Assembly (NCBI RefSeq): GCF_017811155.1
Contig: NZ_JACVCV010000003.1
Location: forward strand, 62,001 to 126,000
From: Lunatimonas salinarum
GTDB taxonomy: Bacteria; Bacteroidota; Bacteroidia; Cytophagales; Cyclobacteriaceae
Length of the DNA: 64,000 nucleotides
Reading direction: 5' to 3'
Shown: positions 52,633 through 61,569 of the stretch, piece after piece
Layout: every line of letters starts with the position of its first letter
Position numbering within the stretch: the first letter of the stretch is position 1
Translations under genes and position numbers: made by a program
Notes under the pieces: generated by a model
Databases searched by the model: none
What the model saw: the letters and a program-made list of their open reading frames with translations, nothing else
What the model was told of the DNA's origin: nothing

Positions 52633-53889
52633 CTACAAAGGATCTGTTAATAATTTCTTTAACTTACTATCGGATAGTCTCCTTATCGTTGGAGAAAACC
52701 CTATACACACACAACTCCATACCAACATATAGTTAATATCAAAATTAAAAACATTCATCGGATAGAGGCTTAGAATCCATAAAAAAATCCAAATACCACT
52801 AGCCTTCGATAAAAGATTATTGGACCGAAATAAATTATTGATCATGGCTGGAACCATAAATAGCAATAGCATCCCAAGGTGAAGAATCCCTCCCTTTAGA
52901 ATTATATTCAAGTAATCGGTTTCAATCATCGTCCTATATCCAGTAGTATCTTTGATATCAATATTTGGACACCAATATTTCCCATCAATACCCCTTCCAA
53001 AAGCCCAGTCTATCGCTTCAAAGTCTCTACGGAAGGCGACTTCTACCCCTGTACGGGTATCCTCCGTATTTCGGTCTTCTAGGGTAGCGAAAAAATTCTT
53101 GTTATTTCTATAAATCACATCCGAATAACTAATCACCACTACCGTAAAAAGCACAAAAAACAAGGCAATCAAAAATTTTCGATTGGCATAAAGGTAATAA
53201 ACTGCCAGAAAAATCAGCAGATGCAAGAGTGCAATGACCATAATGGCTCGTCTAGCTCGAAAAATCGCAATGCCTAACATCCAAGATAGACTCACAAGGG
53301 ACACCGCCACCTTTACTTTTGAATGGTAGATAAAAGTAATTAACAAAAACCCTATCGGCACCCCTAAATTTCTAACAAACCCTTCAAAGGTGAACTTCTC
53401 GTTAACATTAATATCATAATGAGTGGTCACTTGATCAAAAAACAGTAAATTCAGGATAAGAAAGGCTATTGCTCCGTAGAAAATAACATTAAATTGAAGC
53501 CTGTAAAACCTTATAGTCTTTGGAAACAACAAGACAATCGGAAAGAAATATTTGAAAAATCCATGAAATATCTGCGACTTTATATAATCATACTCATAAA
53601 CAAATCCATTAAATATAATGTAAGTACACCAAATAAAATAAGAAAACAGTAAAATTCCCAAAAGCTCATTTCTCACTTTAAATTGAACCAACTGAACGGT
53701 TGCAAACAGCATGACCAATATACTAATGGACTGAATGCCCTGAACAACAACGTAAAATGAGGTTATGTAGGTACTCAAAATGGCCCGGCACAATACAAAA
53801 ATGAAAAAAGATACCCAAAAAAGATGGAAATTTAGGTTAAGCTTTTCCACATATCTTTCATAATGGACGGATGTAGCTACCACATTCAT
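52633..53889 (-). CDS. Wzy-type polysaccharide polymerase / O-antigen ligase-like membrane protein
   Basis: A 418-residue inner-membrane protein with about ten hydrophobic helices (LFWVSFFIFVLCRAILSTYI, FPIVLLFPKTIRFY, FLIALFFVLFTVVVISYSDVIY, GGILHLGMLLLFMVPAMI). A long soluble loop near residues 270-325 (NTEDTRTGVEVAFRRDFEAIDWAFGRGIDGKYW) is typical of Wzy-like polymerases, including an R-x-G-E-like region. It would link exported repeat units on the periplasmic side. The ATG at 53887-53889 is chosen; the frame also has a GTG at 53898. Between wzx and the GT4 genes. Confidence 0.83.
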   Translation of the reverse strand: MNVVATSVHYERYVEKLNLNFHLFWVSFFIFVLCRAILSTYITSFYVVVQGIQSISILVMLFATVQLVQFKVRNELLGILLFSYFIWCTYIIFNGFVYEYDYIKSQIFHGFFKYFFPIVLLFPKTIRFYRLQFNVIFYGAIAFLILNLLFFDQVTTHYDINVNEKFTFEGFVRNLGVPIGFLLITFIYHSKVKVAVSLVSLSWMLGIAIFRARRAIMVIALLHLLIFLAVYYLYANRKFLIALFFVLFTVVVISYSDVIYRNNKNFFATLEDRNTEDTRTGVEVAFRRDFEAIDWAFGRGIDGKYWCPNIDIKDTTGYRTMIETDYLNIILKGGILHLGMLLLFMVPAMINNLFRSNNLLSKASGIWIFLWILSLYPMNVFNFDINYMLVWSCVCIGFSPTIRRLSDSKLKKLLTDPL

Positions 53890-53937
53890 AATACTCACTA
53901 TTTAGTTCATCTATCTCATTTCACACACTTGACCCGG

Positions 53938-55308
53938 CTATTCCATCCATATTCCAGTCGCTGTATTATTCAAAATCTTCCGGGTTTGAACCAAATACAC
54001 TACACCGGTTATTAAGAAGATGATGGTACTTGTCAAGGTAATCCCTACGAGGCCAAATAGTTTTCCAAAGTATATGGTGAGTGGGATATTGATTGACGCA
54101 CAGCCAATGATAAGGTACAATTGCATTTGAATTTTTCCAATACCATTCAAAAAAAAGACATAAATTGTCTGAAAGCTATACGCGATTACATGAAAACTCA
54201 TCGCAATGGAAAGTGCATAGGGAATGGATACCTTTTCTCCCACCCAAAACTGGTATAAGTAGGGAGAAGCAAACAAAATAAGAAAGGAAGCGAGAGAAGT
54301 CAAAACCCAAATCTTACGCATTTCGGCAAGTGTCTTATTAATCCAGTAAAAATCCTTTCGCACATAGGCTTCTGTAAATGCACTCCATAGCGGTGTCACA
54401 ATGATCCCAAAACCCATGGTAACGACGCTGAATAACTTGTATGCAATATTGTACGGGGTTACTTCGCTTGGGCCAAATAGTTGGGTAATGATAATATTTT
54501 GTGTGCTAAAAAGTACCAAAATCCCGATCTGAATAATGAAGAACTTCATTCCCAAATTCAACAAGTCACCGACTAGCTTAAAATTGACCAAACGAAGTGT
54601 CGGCGCGAACCTCCGGTAGCTGGTATTAAAAAACCAAAAGGATGAAGCTAATAGCACCAACACGGGCGTCATACTAAGCGCAGAGGCCAAATAAACCAAG
54701 TTACCTTCTGTGGTTTTTGTCAGCGTAAATATCACAGCTAACGAAAGTAAACTCCCAAGTAGATTGAAGAAAGAAGCCTTGGCCGGCTCCTGATTCGCTG
54801 TGAGTACAGTTGTGATCAACTTTAAGACGAATTGTAAGCAAAAAAACGTAAAGACAACCAATGCAACGGTACTAAGCTCTTCAGCCATATCGGAAGGAGT
54901 ATTCAAAATACTACTCCAATTCAAAAAATTGTTAGCCAACAAAAACACGCCCAACATGCCTGCCATAATCAGAACTAACACGGCATAGGTGGTACTTATA
55001 TAGGATCTTGCCAATGTGAATTTCCCTTGGGCTACACTTTCTGCAAACTTATTTCGCAGTCCGTGACCAAAACCGATATCAAAAAACGAAAACCAACCAA
55101 CAAGTGAACTGAGCGTCAACCATATTCCATAACGCGTATCGTCCACATAGTTCAGTGTCATCGGCACCAATACCAACGAGACAGCTATACTCCCACCTTT
55201 TATTAGAAAAGAGGCAAGGATATTTTTCTTTGCCTTGATACTACGCTCATGCCCTTTGTTTAAAAACCCTTTTAATTGGTTATAGAGCCGCGAAAACATT
55301 ACCTTCAT
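53938..55308 (-). CDS. Wzx-type lipid-linked oligosaccharide flippase
   Basis: A 456-residue MATE/MVF-superfamily protein with about 12-14 membrane helices. It opens after a basic N-terminus with KKNILASFLIKGGSIAVSLVLVPMTLNYVDDTRYGIWLTLSSLVGWFSFFDIGFGHGLRNKFAESVAQG, the polysaccharide-biosynthesis flippase pattern. It would move the undecaprenyl-linked repeat unit across the inner membrane for Wzy. It is 54 nt downstream of wzc and 48 nt before wzy. Confidence 0.9.
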   Translation of the reverse strand: MKVMFSRLYNQLKGFLNKGHERSIKAKKNILASFLIKGGSIAVSLVLVPMTLNYVDDTRYGIWLTLSSLVGWFSFFDIGFGHGLRNKFAESVAQGKFTLARSYISTTYAVLVLIMAGMLGVFLLANNFLNWSSILNTPSDMAEELSTVALVVFTFFCLQFVLKLITTVLTANQEPAKASFFNLLGSLLSLAVIFTLTKTTEGNLVYLASALSMTPVLVLLASSFWFFNTSYRRFAPTLRLVNFKLVGDLLNLGMKFFIIQIGILVLFSTQNIIITQLFGPSEVTPYNIAYKLFSVVTMGFGIIVTPLWSAFTEAYVRKDFYWINKTLAEMRKIWVLTSLASFLILFASPYLYQFWVGEKVSIPYALSIAMSFHVIAYSFQTIYVFFLNGIGKIQMQLYLIIGCASINIPLTIYFGKLFGLVGITLTSTIIFLITGVVYLVQTRKILNNTATGIWME

Positions 55309-55362
55309 ACTTCCCTTACAAAAGCGGCCAAATATCAGCTAAGCCAGCCACCTCAATTGCTA

Positions 55363-57747
55363 TTAATCCCTCACACTAAACAACTTTCGTAATCCCTTCT
55401 TACTTGAATCTGGCTCATAGTATCCGTATTTATATCCATATCTATAGCTACTATTAACGATATCCTTCGCGTCGTTCAGCACGATCATCGGGTTTTTCAA
55501 CTTTCTATCTTTGTAGTCCTCATTTAAGAGTTCAATCATACTAAACGGTGTATAGTTATAACGCATCACGAAAAGCGTCAAATCTACAAAATTAGAAAGT
55601 GGATAAGCATCCGCCACTTGGCCAACAGGTGCTGTGTCCAAAACAACAATATCATTTTCCTCCTTAAGAATCTCAATTAATTTTCCCACCCTTGGATCCA
55701 ACATAATTTCGGATGGATTTTCCGGAATAGAACCACACCCGTAAAAAGTAAGGTTTTTAGATATGGACGGATCGTTGGAAGCAATGGTTGAAAGCTTCAC
55801 ATTCGGATCTAAAATGTAATCTGTAAGACCATATTCCGCTTCCAAATTAATACTACGTAACAACGCAGGTTTCCGAAGGTCAAATTCACAGATTGCCACT
55901 TTCTTACCTGTAAGCGCAAAACTGATCGCCAAATTTAACGCGATAAAGGACTTTCCTTCACCAGGAATCCCAGAAGTGATCATAATGACTTTCTTATCAT
56001 GGGTGGGAAGTGCAAATTGAATATTTGTTCGAATCAACCGAAATTGCTCTGCCAGGGCAGTGCGCTTGGAACTTCCAATCACCTTGGCTTCCTTATCCTT
56101 TTTATGCACGATTTCGCCCAAAATACCCCGGCTTGTTCTCGATTGAACATCGTCTCTACTGATAATCTTGTCATTTAACTGATATTTCGCGATTACGTAA
56201 CCGAAAGGGATGAGGAATCCAAGTGCTACAGCAAAAATCGAAATCAGCAGCTTATTAGGCTTGGATGGTTCATTTCCTGCTATTGCCCTATCAATTATCC
56301 TGGAATTGGAAACTGTGGTGGCTGCCAGGGAAAGTGCCGCTTCCTCTCTTTTTTCGACCAAATAGGTATAATGTTCCTGTTTGTTGACTTTTTCCCGGGT
56401 TATTTCTACCAACTGCCTCTCTATTTCGGGCACACGGCTAGACTGAAAATCCAATTGATTTACCCTTGCCAACAGATTATCCCTCGAGATTTCCAAGTTT
56501 GCCTTTATATTCCGTAGGTTATCAAGCAAACCGGTTCGTACACTTGATATCTGCTCCGTCAAGTTTTGAACCAATGGGCTTCCTGGCTGGGCTGTCCGCA
56601 ACATCCGTTCTCTTTCTCTCTGAAGTTCATTGTAGTTCTCCACCAAGGATAAGAGTGTGGGGTCTTGTATATCCATGGTACTTGGAACCGCCTGAAAATC
56701 TCCAGATTGGGCAAGAATGTAATTCTCAATGGACTTTAATACTTCAAGGCGGATATTGTAACTGGATAACTGATTTCTGAAATTTTCGGCATTTTGAGAA
56801 TATTGAATAGCATTTGCGCTTAACTGGGTAATCTTGTTTTCCCGCTTATATTGCTCCTCCATAGCCTCGATCTGACGCAACTCTTGAGTTACATCCGCCA
56901 GTTGCTCGTCGATAAACTCTAAGGTAGTAATTGCTGTCAAATTTTTATTTCGTACAGCTTCTCTATTATAAACCTCTACCAATTTATCCAATACCAAAGC
57001 TGCTTTTTGCGGCACCGGATCCGTAATGCTAATCCGTATGACACTGGCAAGCTTATTTACCACAAACACTTCCAATCGCCCCAAGTACCGCCACATGATT
57101 GCATATGGATTATCAAATACAATGCTTAACTCCGCACTTGGGTCAAAATACGGTGTCTTCTCAATAGTAAATGCACCGAACGGCTTCCGAATAGTGTCTC
57201 CATATACAAAACGATCGCCATTTCCCTGACTACCTACCAGCTCAAAGGTGTCGTCATTGATAACATTAAACTCAAAATCCGTCTCTAACTCTTTATAGTA
57301 AAAGGCCGTAGAATCGTATTCATGCAATGTTACATTCAGTGGTACCTGACTGCCATATACTTCCAAACGCCTGAATGCGTTGTCCTTTCGATACAGCAAC
57401 ACCCTAAAATCCAACTCATTCATCACCAGATTCATCAAACTGGCCGAATTAAGAACTTCTGATTCGTTTTCGACTAATTTGACTGACTGGTAATTCTCCA
57501 AATCACTGTAAATGGCATTTTGACTAAAATCCCCCCCTCGATTGGAAACGTTTATCAAAATAGTCGTTGAGGCAGGGTATTGAGGCACCGCATACATAAA
57601 ATAAAGGGATGCCATACCTACCATTGTCAATACACCTAACACATACAAATACCAGTACTTTAGGTACCTTTGCAACGCTTGCTTCAAATTATTTTTATCA
57701 GTCCTTTCCGGCTCAAAGCCATCTAGCAGAATATCGGTAGGTTTCAT
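55363..57747 (-). CDS. Polysaccharide co-polymerase and BY-type tyrosine autokinase (Wzc)
   Basis: A 794-residue inner-membrane Wzz/Wzc protein. It has two membrane segments (about residues 32-54 and 510-530) that bound a long periplasmic coiled-coil region, then a cytoplasmic kinase: Walker A SGIPGEGKSFIALNLA, Walker A' ICEFDLRKPAL, Walker B IVVLDTAPVG. The C-terminus carries a Tyr cluster, Tyr768, 770, 772, 774, 776 and 777, that would be autophosphorylated. Such proteins set chain length and drive export with Wza. It follows wza by about 116 nt; a -7 element lies in that gap. Confidence 0.95.
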   Translation of the reverse strand: MKPTDILLDGFEPERTDKNNLKQALQRYLKYWYLYVLGVLTMVGMASLYFMYAVPQYPASTTILINVSNRGGDFSQNAIYSDLENYQSVKLVENESEVLNSASLMNLVMNELDFRVLLYRKDNAFRRLEVYGSQVPLNVTLHEYDSTAFYYKELETDFEFNVINDDTFELVGSQGNGDRFVYGDTIRKPFGAFTIEKTPYFDPSAELSIVFDNPYAIMWRYLGRLEVFVVNKLASVIRISITDPVPQKAALVLDKLVEVYNREAVRNKNLTAITTLEFIDEQLADVTQELRQIEAMEEQYKRENKITQLSANAIQYSQNAENFRNQLSSYNIRLEVLKSIENYILAQSGDFQAVPSTMDIQDPTLLSLVENYNELQRERERMLRTAQPGSPLVQNLTEQISSVRTGLLDNLRNIKANLEISRDNLLARVNQLDFQSSRVPEIERQLVEITREKVNKQEHYTYLVEKREEAALSLAATTVSNSRIIDRAIAGNEPSKPNKLLISIFAVALGFLIPFGYVIAKYQLNDKIISRDDVQSRTSRGILGEIVHKKDKEAKVIGSSKRTALAEQFRLIRTNIQFALPTHDKKVIMITSGIPGEGKSFIALNLAISFALTGKKVAICEFDLRKPALLRSINLEAEYGLTDYILDPNVKLSTIASNDPSISKNLTFYGCGSIPENPSEIMLDPRVGKLIEILKEENDIVVLDTAPVGQVADAYPLSNFVDLTLFVMRYNYTPFSMIELLNEDYKDRKLKNPMIVLNDAKDIVNSSYRYGYKYGYYEPDSSKKGLRKLFSVRD

Positions 57748-57851
57748 GTTTCTTTAATTTCTTCTAAATCGACTCGATTGGCCCTCCTCCAAGGATTGGC
57801 GAGTACTCCGAAAATAGGCCATCGATTCAAGGTGATAGGGTTGCGTTAAGC

Positions 57852-57859
57852 CAAATTTA
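57852..57859 (-). promoter_or_regulatory. Possible -7 element between wza and wzc
   Basis: TAAATTTG (TAnnTTTG) on the minus strand lies about 105 nt upstream of the wzc ATG, near the wza stop codon. It could give wzc-wzx-wzy their own promoter. No matching -33 was identified. Confidence 0.35.
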
Positions 57860-57863
57860 TTCG

Positions 57864-58652
57864 TTAGTCATTTATATACCACCGTAAGTTAAAGAGCAGG
57901 GCTACACCTAGGGAGGAAAGGATAGCCAAGAGCGAAAGGGAACGCTGATTGGTTGTCGCCTGTATTGCCTTCATCTTATCGGGTTCTACATATACAATAT
58001 CATTTTGCTGTAGTAGGTAATAAGGCGAGTTCAAAACTTCCTTGTTGTTTAAGTTGATACGGACTGCCTTTCTCTCACCACCTTCGTCCCGAATGATAAG
58101 CACGTTCTCCCGCTTGCCAAATTGGGTCATGTCGCCTGCCATACCCAATGCCTCCAAAAGCGTAATCCGGTCATTTTCCAACGTAAAAGTCCCGGGACGG
58201 GCAACTTCCCCGATAACAGTAACTTTAAAGTTGAGAAAAGACACATTTACAATGGGATCCTTAACGTGTTCAGTCACTAACCGGGTCACTTCATCCACTG
58301 CCTCTTCCTTGGTCTTTCCTACCAACTTTATTTTCCCAATAACCGGGAAATTTACATCCCCTTCCTTATCAACCAAATATCCTTGATTCAGTGCCACCAG
58401 GTTAGTAGCCTGACGTACATCGGTTTGGGTATTTAGGATACCCGCATTAAATAATAGATTTGATTCCGCATTTAAGCTACTTACGGTTATCCGAAGCAAA
58501 TCCCCAGTTTGTATCTTGGGCTCAAAAGTTGAGCCAATTTTTGTCGTATAAGCAGAGTCAGAGGCAATATCACTAAAGTAAACCAAATTCCTTTTCGCGC
58601 AGGAAAAACTAAGTAGTGCCAAAAACAAAACCAATATCCTCATCGTTATCAT
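57864..58652 (-). CDS. Polysaccharide export outer-membrane lipoprotein (Wza)
   Basis: A 262-residue lipoprotein: MITMRILVLFLALLSFSC gives the lipobox with Cys18. The export/SLBB region has GDLLRITVSSLNAESNLLFNAG, VDKEGDVNFPVIGKIKLVGKTKEEAVDEV, and the SLBB-like VIGEVARPGTFTLENDRITLLEALGMAGDM. A C-terminal hydrophobic stretch (SLSLLAILSSLGVALLFNLRWYIND) may be a membrane anchor. The start at ATG 58650-58652 is preferred over the longer frame from 58757, because the upstream part would spoil the signal peptide. It starts the export set wza-wzc-wzx-wzy. Confidence 0.93.
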   Translation of the reverse strand: MITMRILVLFLALLSFSCAKRNLVYFSDIASDSAYTTKIGSTFEPKIQTGDLLRITVSSLNAESNLLFNAGILNTQTDVRQATNLVALNQGYLVDKEGDVNFPVIGKIKLVGKTKEEAVDEVTRLVTEHVKDPIVNVSFLNFKVTVIGEVARPGTFTLENDRITLLEALGMAGDMTQFGKRENVLIIRDEGGERKAVRINLNNKEVLNSPYYLLQQNDIVYVEPDKMKAIQATTNQRSLSLLAILSSLGVALLFNLRWYIND

Positions 58653-59539
58653 AATATCACTGATTATTAATGCCTTCTTAGGAGCAACAAACATGCTAGT
58701 TGACCAATGTTGCTTTTTTATAAAATGTAAATTTAAGTAATTGCCGTCAAAATTCATGCATTTACTTATTATTCAAGGATTTATTTGCCAATTTAGGTTA
58801 CAACTTGGTAAACGTCGATCAAGTATTTTGCTGGAAGCATTTGATAGCAAGCGTAAACTCGATTGACCTATAGTAAGTAAATAAAACTGAACAATATGAA
58901 CCGTACGAGATAAATATTGAAAGTGCACGTTATATTGTACGAAAAGTAACCAATGCCTGTAAATATATCGAGGCCGTTTGGATTTTCTCGAAAACCACCT
59001 CCTCGTTCCATTTAAAGAAAGACGGAAAGCACTAAGAATTTTGTGATGATTGAATACATCAAAAAGGTCTTTACCGAGAACACTCAACCCTTTCAGGATA
59101 TAGAAGGGATGCCGCTGATCAAATCCCACGTATTCAGCATTAAGATAAAGTTGCCTGCAACAAATTCTCCAACTGATACCTTTCTCTCCCATGCCAACAA
59201 CGCAATGAACAATGATTACATCCAACTCATTTATACATACCTTACCAATGAGTTGAGATGATCTTTCGAAAACGAAATTCCAATCAGAGGCGCCAGACCA
59301 ACTTTAACCAACGCCTTCGTTACCAAAAACCGGCCATCGAGGCCACATTCTTTACAATAACCCCTGAAAAGAACTTCTACTAATAAACAAACCTCCTCAA
59401 AACAAAACCCTAACCCCCACTAGAGAGACGATAAATTGGGTGATCACTTACCAGCCTACCTTTTCTGCCTTCGTCCAATCCTAGAATGATTTATCAGAGG
59501 AGGAAATACTTGGCGCTCCTTATCCAAGTCGACTATCTA
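58653..59539. other. Gene-poor stretch between wza and the first sugar transferase
   Basis: This 887-bp AT-rich region contains two overlapping open frames on opposite strands (58773-59225 minus, 59043-59261 plus). Neither shows a recognised family, a biased composition or a good upstream signal, so I did not call them. The wza promoter should lie here, but I found no strong TAnnTTTG on the minus strand. Confidence 0.45.
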
Positions 59540-60238
59540 CTAGTATGCATTCTGGTTTTTGAATACCAATGCTGTGAAAGTATTCAGAATTATCTTCACA
59601 TCAAAAAGTAAACACCAATTTTTTGCATAGAAAATATCAAACCGAAACCTTCTGTAGATATCGTGGAAGTCTCTGATCTCTCCACGGTAGCCTTTCACCT
59701 GCGCCAATCCAGTGATTCCTGGCTTAACCTGGTGTCTATTCATGAAGTTATCGATGTTTCTTGCAAACTCCAAATTCATAGGCATCGCATGAGGACGGGG
59801 ACCAACGATCGCCATTTCGCCCTTAAGCACGTTAAACAACTGTGGCAATTCATCGATGCTACTTGCCCTTAAAAACCGTCCCACAAATGTAACCCTGGAA
59901 TCCCCCTTGGTAGCCTGCTTTACATCCGCATCATTGTTCTGAACCATGGTACGAAACTTATAACAATAAAACGGCTTGTTATTTAACCCATGGCGCTGCT
60001 GCTTGAACAACACCGGCCCTTTCGAAGTCAACTTAATCAAAAGTGCTACCAAAGGATACAGCCACGATAAAATAAACAGGACTGCAAAAATCGAAACCCC
60101 TAAATCCAACACCCTTTTTGCGTAGAGCTTTTTGGTATCTGACAAACAATCGGATTGTTCCAACACCAACGAAACAGGCCGCTCCGATTCTCCAAATAGA
60201 TGCCCAACTTCTCGCTTCACTACCACATTTTCCATCAT
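59540..60238 (-). CDS. Initiating sugar transferase (polyprenyl-phosphate glycosyl-1-phosphate transferase), copy 1
   Basis: A 232-residue WcaJ/WbaP catalytic-domain enzyme that starts polysaccharide repeat-unit synthesis by moving a sugar-1-phosphate to undecaprenyl phosphate. One hydrophobic segment (LDLGVSIFAVLFILSWLYPLVALLIKL) is followed by KGPVLFKQQRHGLNNKPFYCYKFRTM, ASSIDELPQLFNVLKGEMAIVGPRPH and VKPGITGLAQVKGYRGEI, the family's catalytic motifs. The ATG at 60236-60238 is preferred to GTG at 60256. A canonical promoter and a palindrome precede it. It is a close paralogue of the next gene. Confidence 0.93.
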   Translation of the reverse strand: MMENVVVKREVGHLFGESERPVSLVLEQSDCLSDTKKLYAKRVLDLGVSIFAVLFILSWLYPLVALLIKLTSKGPVLFKQQRHGLNNKPFYCYKFRTMVQNNDADVKQATKGDSRVTFVGRFLRASSIDELPQLFNVLKGEMAIVGPRPHAMPMNLEFARNIDNFMNRHQVKPGITGLAQVKGYRGEIRDFHDIYRRFRFDIFYAKNWCLLFDVKIILNTFTALVFKNQNAY

Positions 60239-60288
60239 CTCCGCCGTTTTAAACACTACACCAACATCTCAGTTTTAAAAAACATTAT

Positions 60289-60305
60289 TGTATATTTGAA
60301 ATACA
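60289..60305. promoter_or_regulatory. Palindromic box at the predicted start of sugar transferase 1 mRNA
   Basis: TGTATATTTGAAATACA lies directly downstream of the -7 element (60312-60319). Its mirror TGTATTCGAAATACA sits in the same place relative to sugar transferase copy 2. A third related site (GGTATACGTAATACATTTTT) lies at 60375-60394, upstream of the -33 element. Probably an operator. Confidence 0.5.
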
Positions 60306-60311
60306 TTTTTA

Positions 60312-60344
60312 CAAATGTAAAACCTTACATGGTTTGTTCCAAAT
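60312..60344 (-). promoter_or_regulatory. Canonical Bacteroidota promoter of sugar transferase copy 1
   Basis: On the minus strand TTTGG, then 19 nt, then TACATTTG (60312-60319). Both -33 and -7 elements are present at the expected distance. Confidence 0.7.
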
Positions 60345-60602
60345 ATTTTTGAAATTATTTGAAAAACTTTTTTTGGTATACGTAATACATTTTTGATTGT
60401 TTAAACACAGGCAAGAGTAAGCGAACCAGAACCATGGTGAAATAATTCATCTGGCATTTGAGCATTAAAGAAACAAACTATCGCCTTTTTCAAAAATAAA
60501 CGCATTATATCGTGTTAAAACCGGCATAAAATAAGCCTTCAGACAACCAAATGATCGGGGATTTAAAGAAAAAACAAAAGAAAACATTGAAAAGCAGTAC
60601 GA

Positions 60603-61295
60603 TCAATAGGCTTTGTCACGTCTAAAAAAAACCGTATACACCGTCCAATAAAGAACCTTTAAATCGAGCAAAAAGCACCATTTTTTGATGTAAAAATGAT
60701 CCAACTTGATCCTGCCATAGATATCGAAAAAGGTTTCCACTTCGCCCCGATACCCCTTGCACTGAGCAAGTCCGGTAATCCCCGGCTTTACGACATGCCT
60801 AAACATGTAATTCGCTATTTCACTTCCAAAAAGCTCGTTCATCGGGACGGCGTGGGGTCTGGGACCAACTAAGGACATTTCCCCCTTGAGAACATTTAAG
60901 AGCTGCGGAAGTTCATCCAAACTACTTCTTCTTAGGAACCTTCCAAAACGCGTCACTCTTGGATCTCCCTTCGTTGCTTGGCGGGAATCCGCCTCAGAGT
61001 TCATCCGCATGGTTCTAAATTTATAACACTCAAAAATCACGTTCCCCTTTCCGTGCCTGCGCTGCTTAAACAACACGGGACCTCTGGAAGACAGCTTTAT
61101 CCCCAAAGCTATCAAAGGGAACAGCCAAACCATCACAAAAACCAAAAGAAAGGCAGAAACAACAACATCAAGCCCCCGCTTAAGCGCAAGCTTAGAGGGG
61201 TCAGTAAAAAAAACATCACCGTCTGCGGTTACAAATCCGGAAATGTTAGCATAATAAAAATCAGAACTCTTAGATCGCTGTAAAAACTTCTCCAT
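60603..61295 (-). CDS. Initiating sugar transferase (polyprenyl-phosphate glycosyl-1-phosphate transferase), copy 2
   Basis: A 230-residue paralogue of copy 1 with the same motifs: LKRGLDVVVSAFLLVFVMVWLFPLIALGIKLSSRGPVLFKQRRHG, YKFRTMRMNSEAD, FLRRSSLDELPQLLNVLKGEMSLVGPRPHAVPM and VKPGITGLAQCKGYRGEV. The ATG at 61293-61295 gives MEKFLQRSKSSDFYYANISG. Two independent initiating transferases in one locus would let the cell start chains on different sugars or be regulated separately. Its promoter mirrors that of copy 1. It is the first gene of the exopolysaccharide locus in transcription order. Confidence 0.93.
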   Translation of the reverse strand: MEKFLQRSKSSDFYYANISGFVTADGDVFFTDPSKLALKRGLDVVVSAFLLVFVMVWLFPLIALGIKLSSRGPVLFKQRRHGKGNVIFECYKFRTMRMNSEADSRQATKGDPRVTRFGRFLRRSSLDELPQLLNVLKGEMSLVGPRPHAVPMNELFGSEIANYMFRHVVKPGITGLAQCKGYRGEVETFFDIYGRIKLDHFYIKKWCFLLDLKVLYWTVYTVFFRRDKAY

Positions 61296-61339
61296 ACTGC
61301 AAACCGCTTATATCCAAATTATCACGACACACTATTTTT

Positions 61340-61354
61340 TGTATTCGAAATACA
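61340..61354. promoter_or_regulatory. Palindromic box at the predicted start of sugar transferase 2 mRNA
   Basis: TGTATTCGAAATACA is a palindrome (TGTATT/AATACA arms, CGA centre) directly downstream of the -7 element at 61361-61368. It corresponds to the box at 60289-60305 before copy 1. Confidence 0.5.
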
Positions 61355-61360
61355 TTTATA

Positions 61361-61393
61361 CAAATATATTCAGCTAAAACATAGAATGCAAAT
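61361..61393 (-). promoter_or_regulatory. Canonical Bacteroidota promoter of sugar transferase copy 2
   Basis: On the minus strand TTTGC, then 19 nt, then TATATTTG (61361-61368). Spacing equals that of the copy 1 promoter. Confidence 0.7.
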
Positions 61394-61569
61394 GTTTGCT
61401 CTGGTACAGAGCTTTAAATATTGCATGACCGTAAAAAGCAAAATTTGCGATTAACCAATCATTTTGTTTTATATCAAAAAGCCAACCAAAAGTGAATCAA
61501 CATTCTACTTATTAAGGAAAAAAATTGGTTTTTCTTTAATTTACAAATTCCTCACAACCTGACAAAAAA

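Larger units (their letters stand above)
60239..60602. other. Promoter region of sugar transferase copy 1
   Basis: A 364-bp region holding the promoter and palindrome of copy 1 and a third related box at 60375-60394. No coding frame seen. Confidence 0.6.

Noticed and set aside
58773-59261. Overlapping open frames on both strands in the wza-sugar transferase gap
   Set aside because: Neither frame has a recognised pattern, and one is antisense to the other. The compositions look like translated non-coding AT-rich DNA, so no gene was called.
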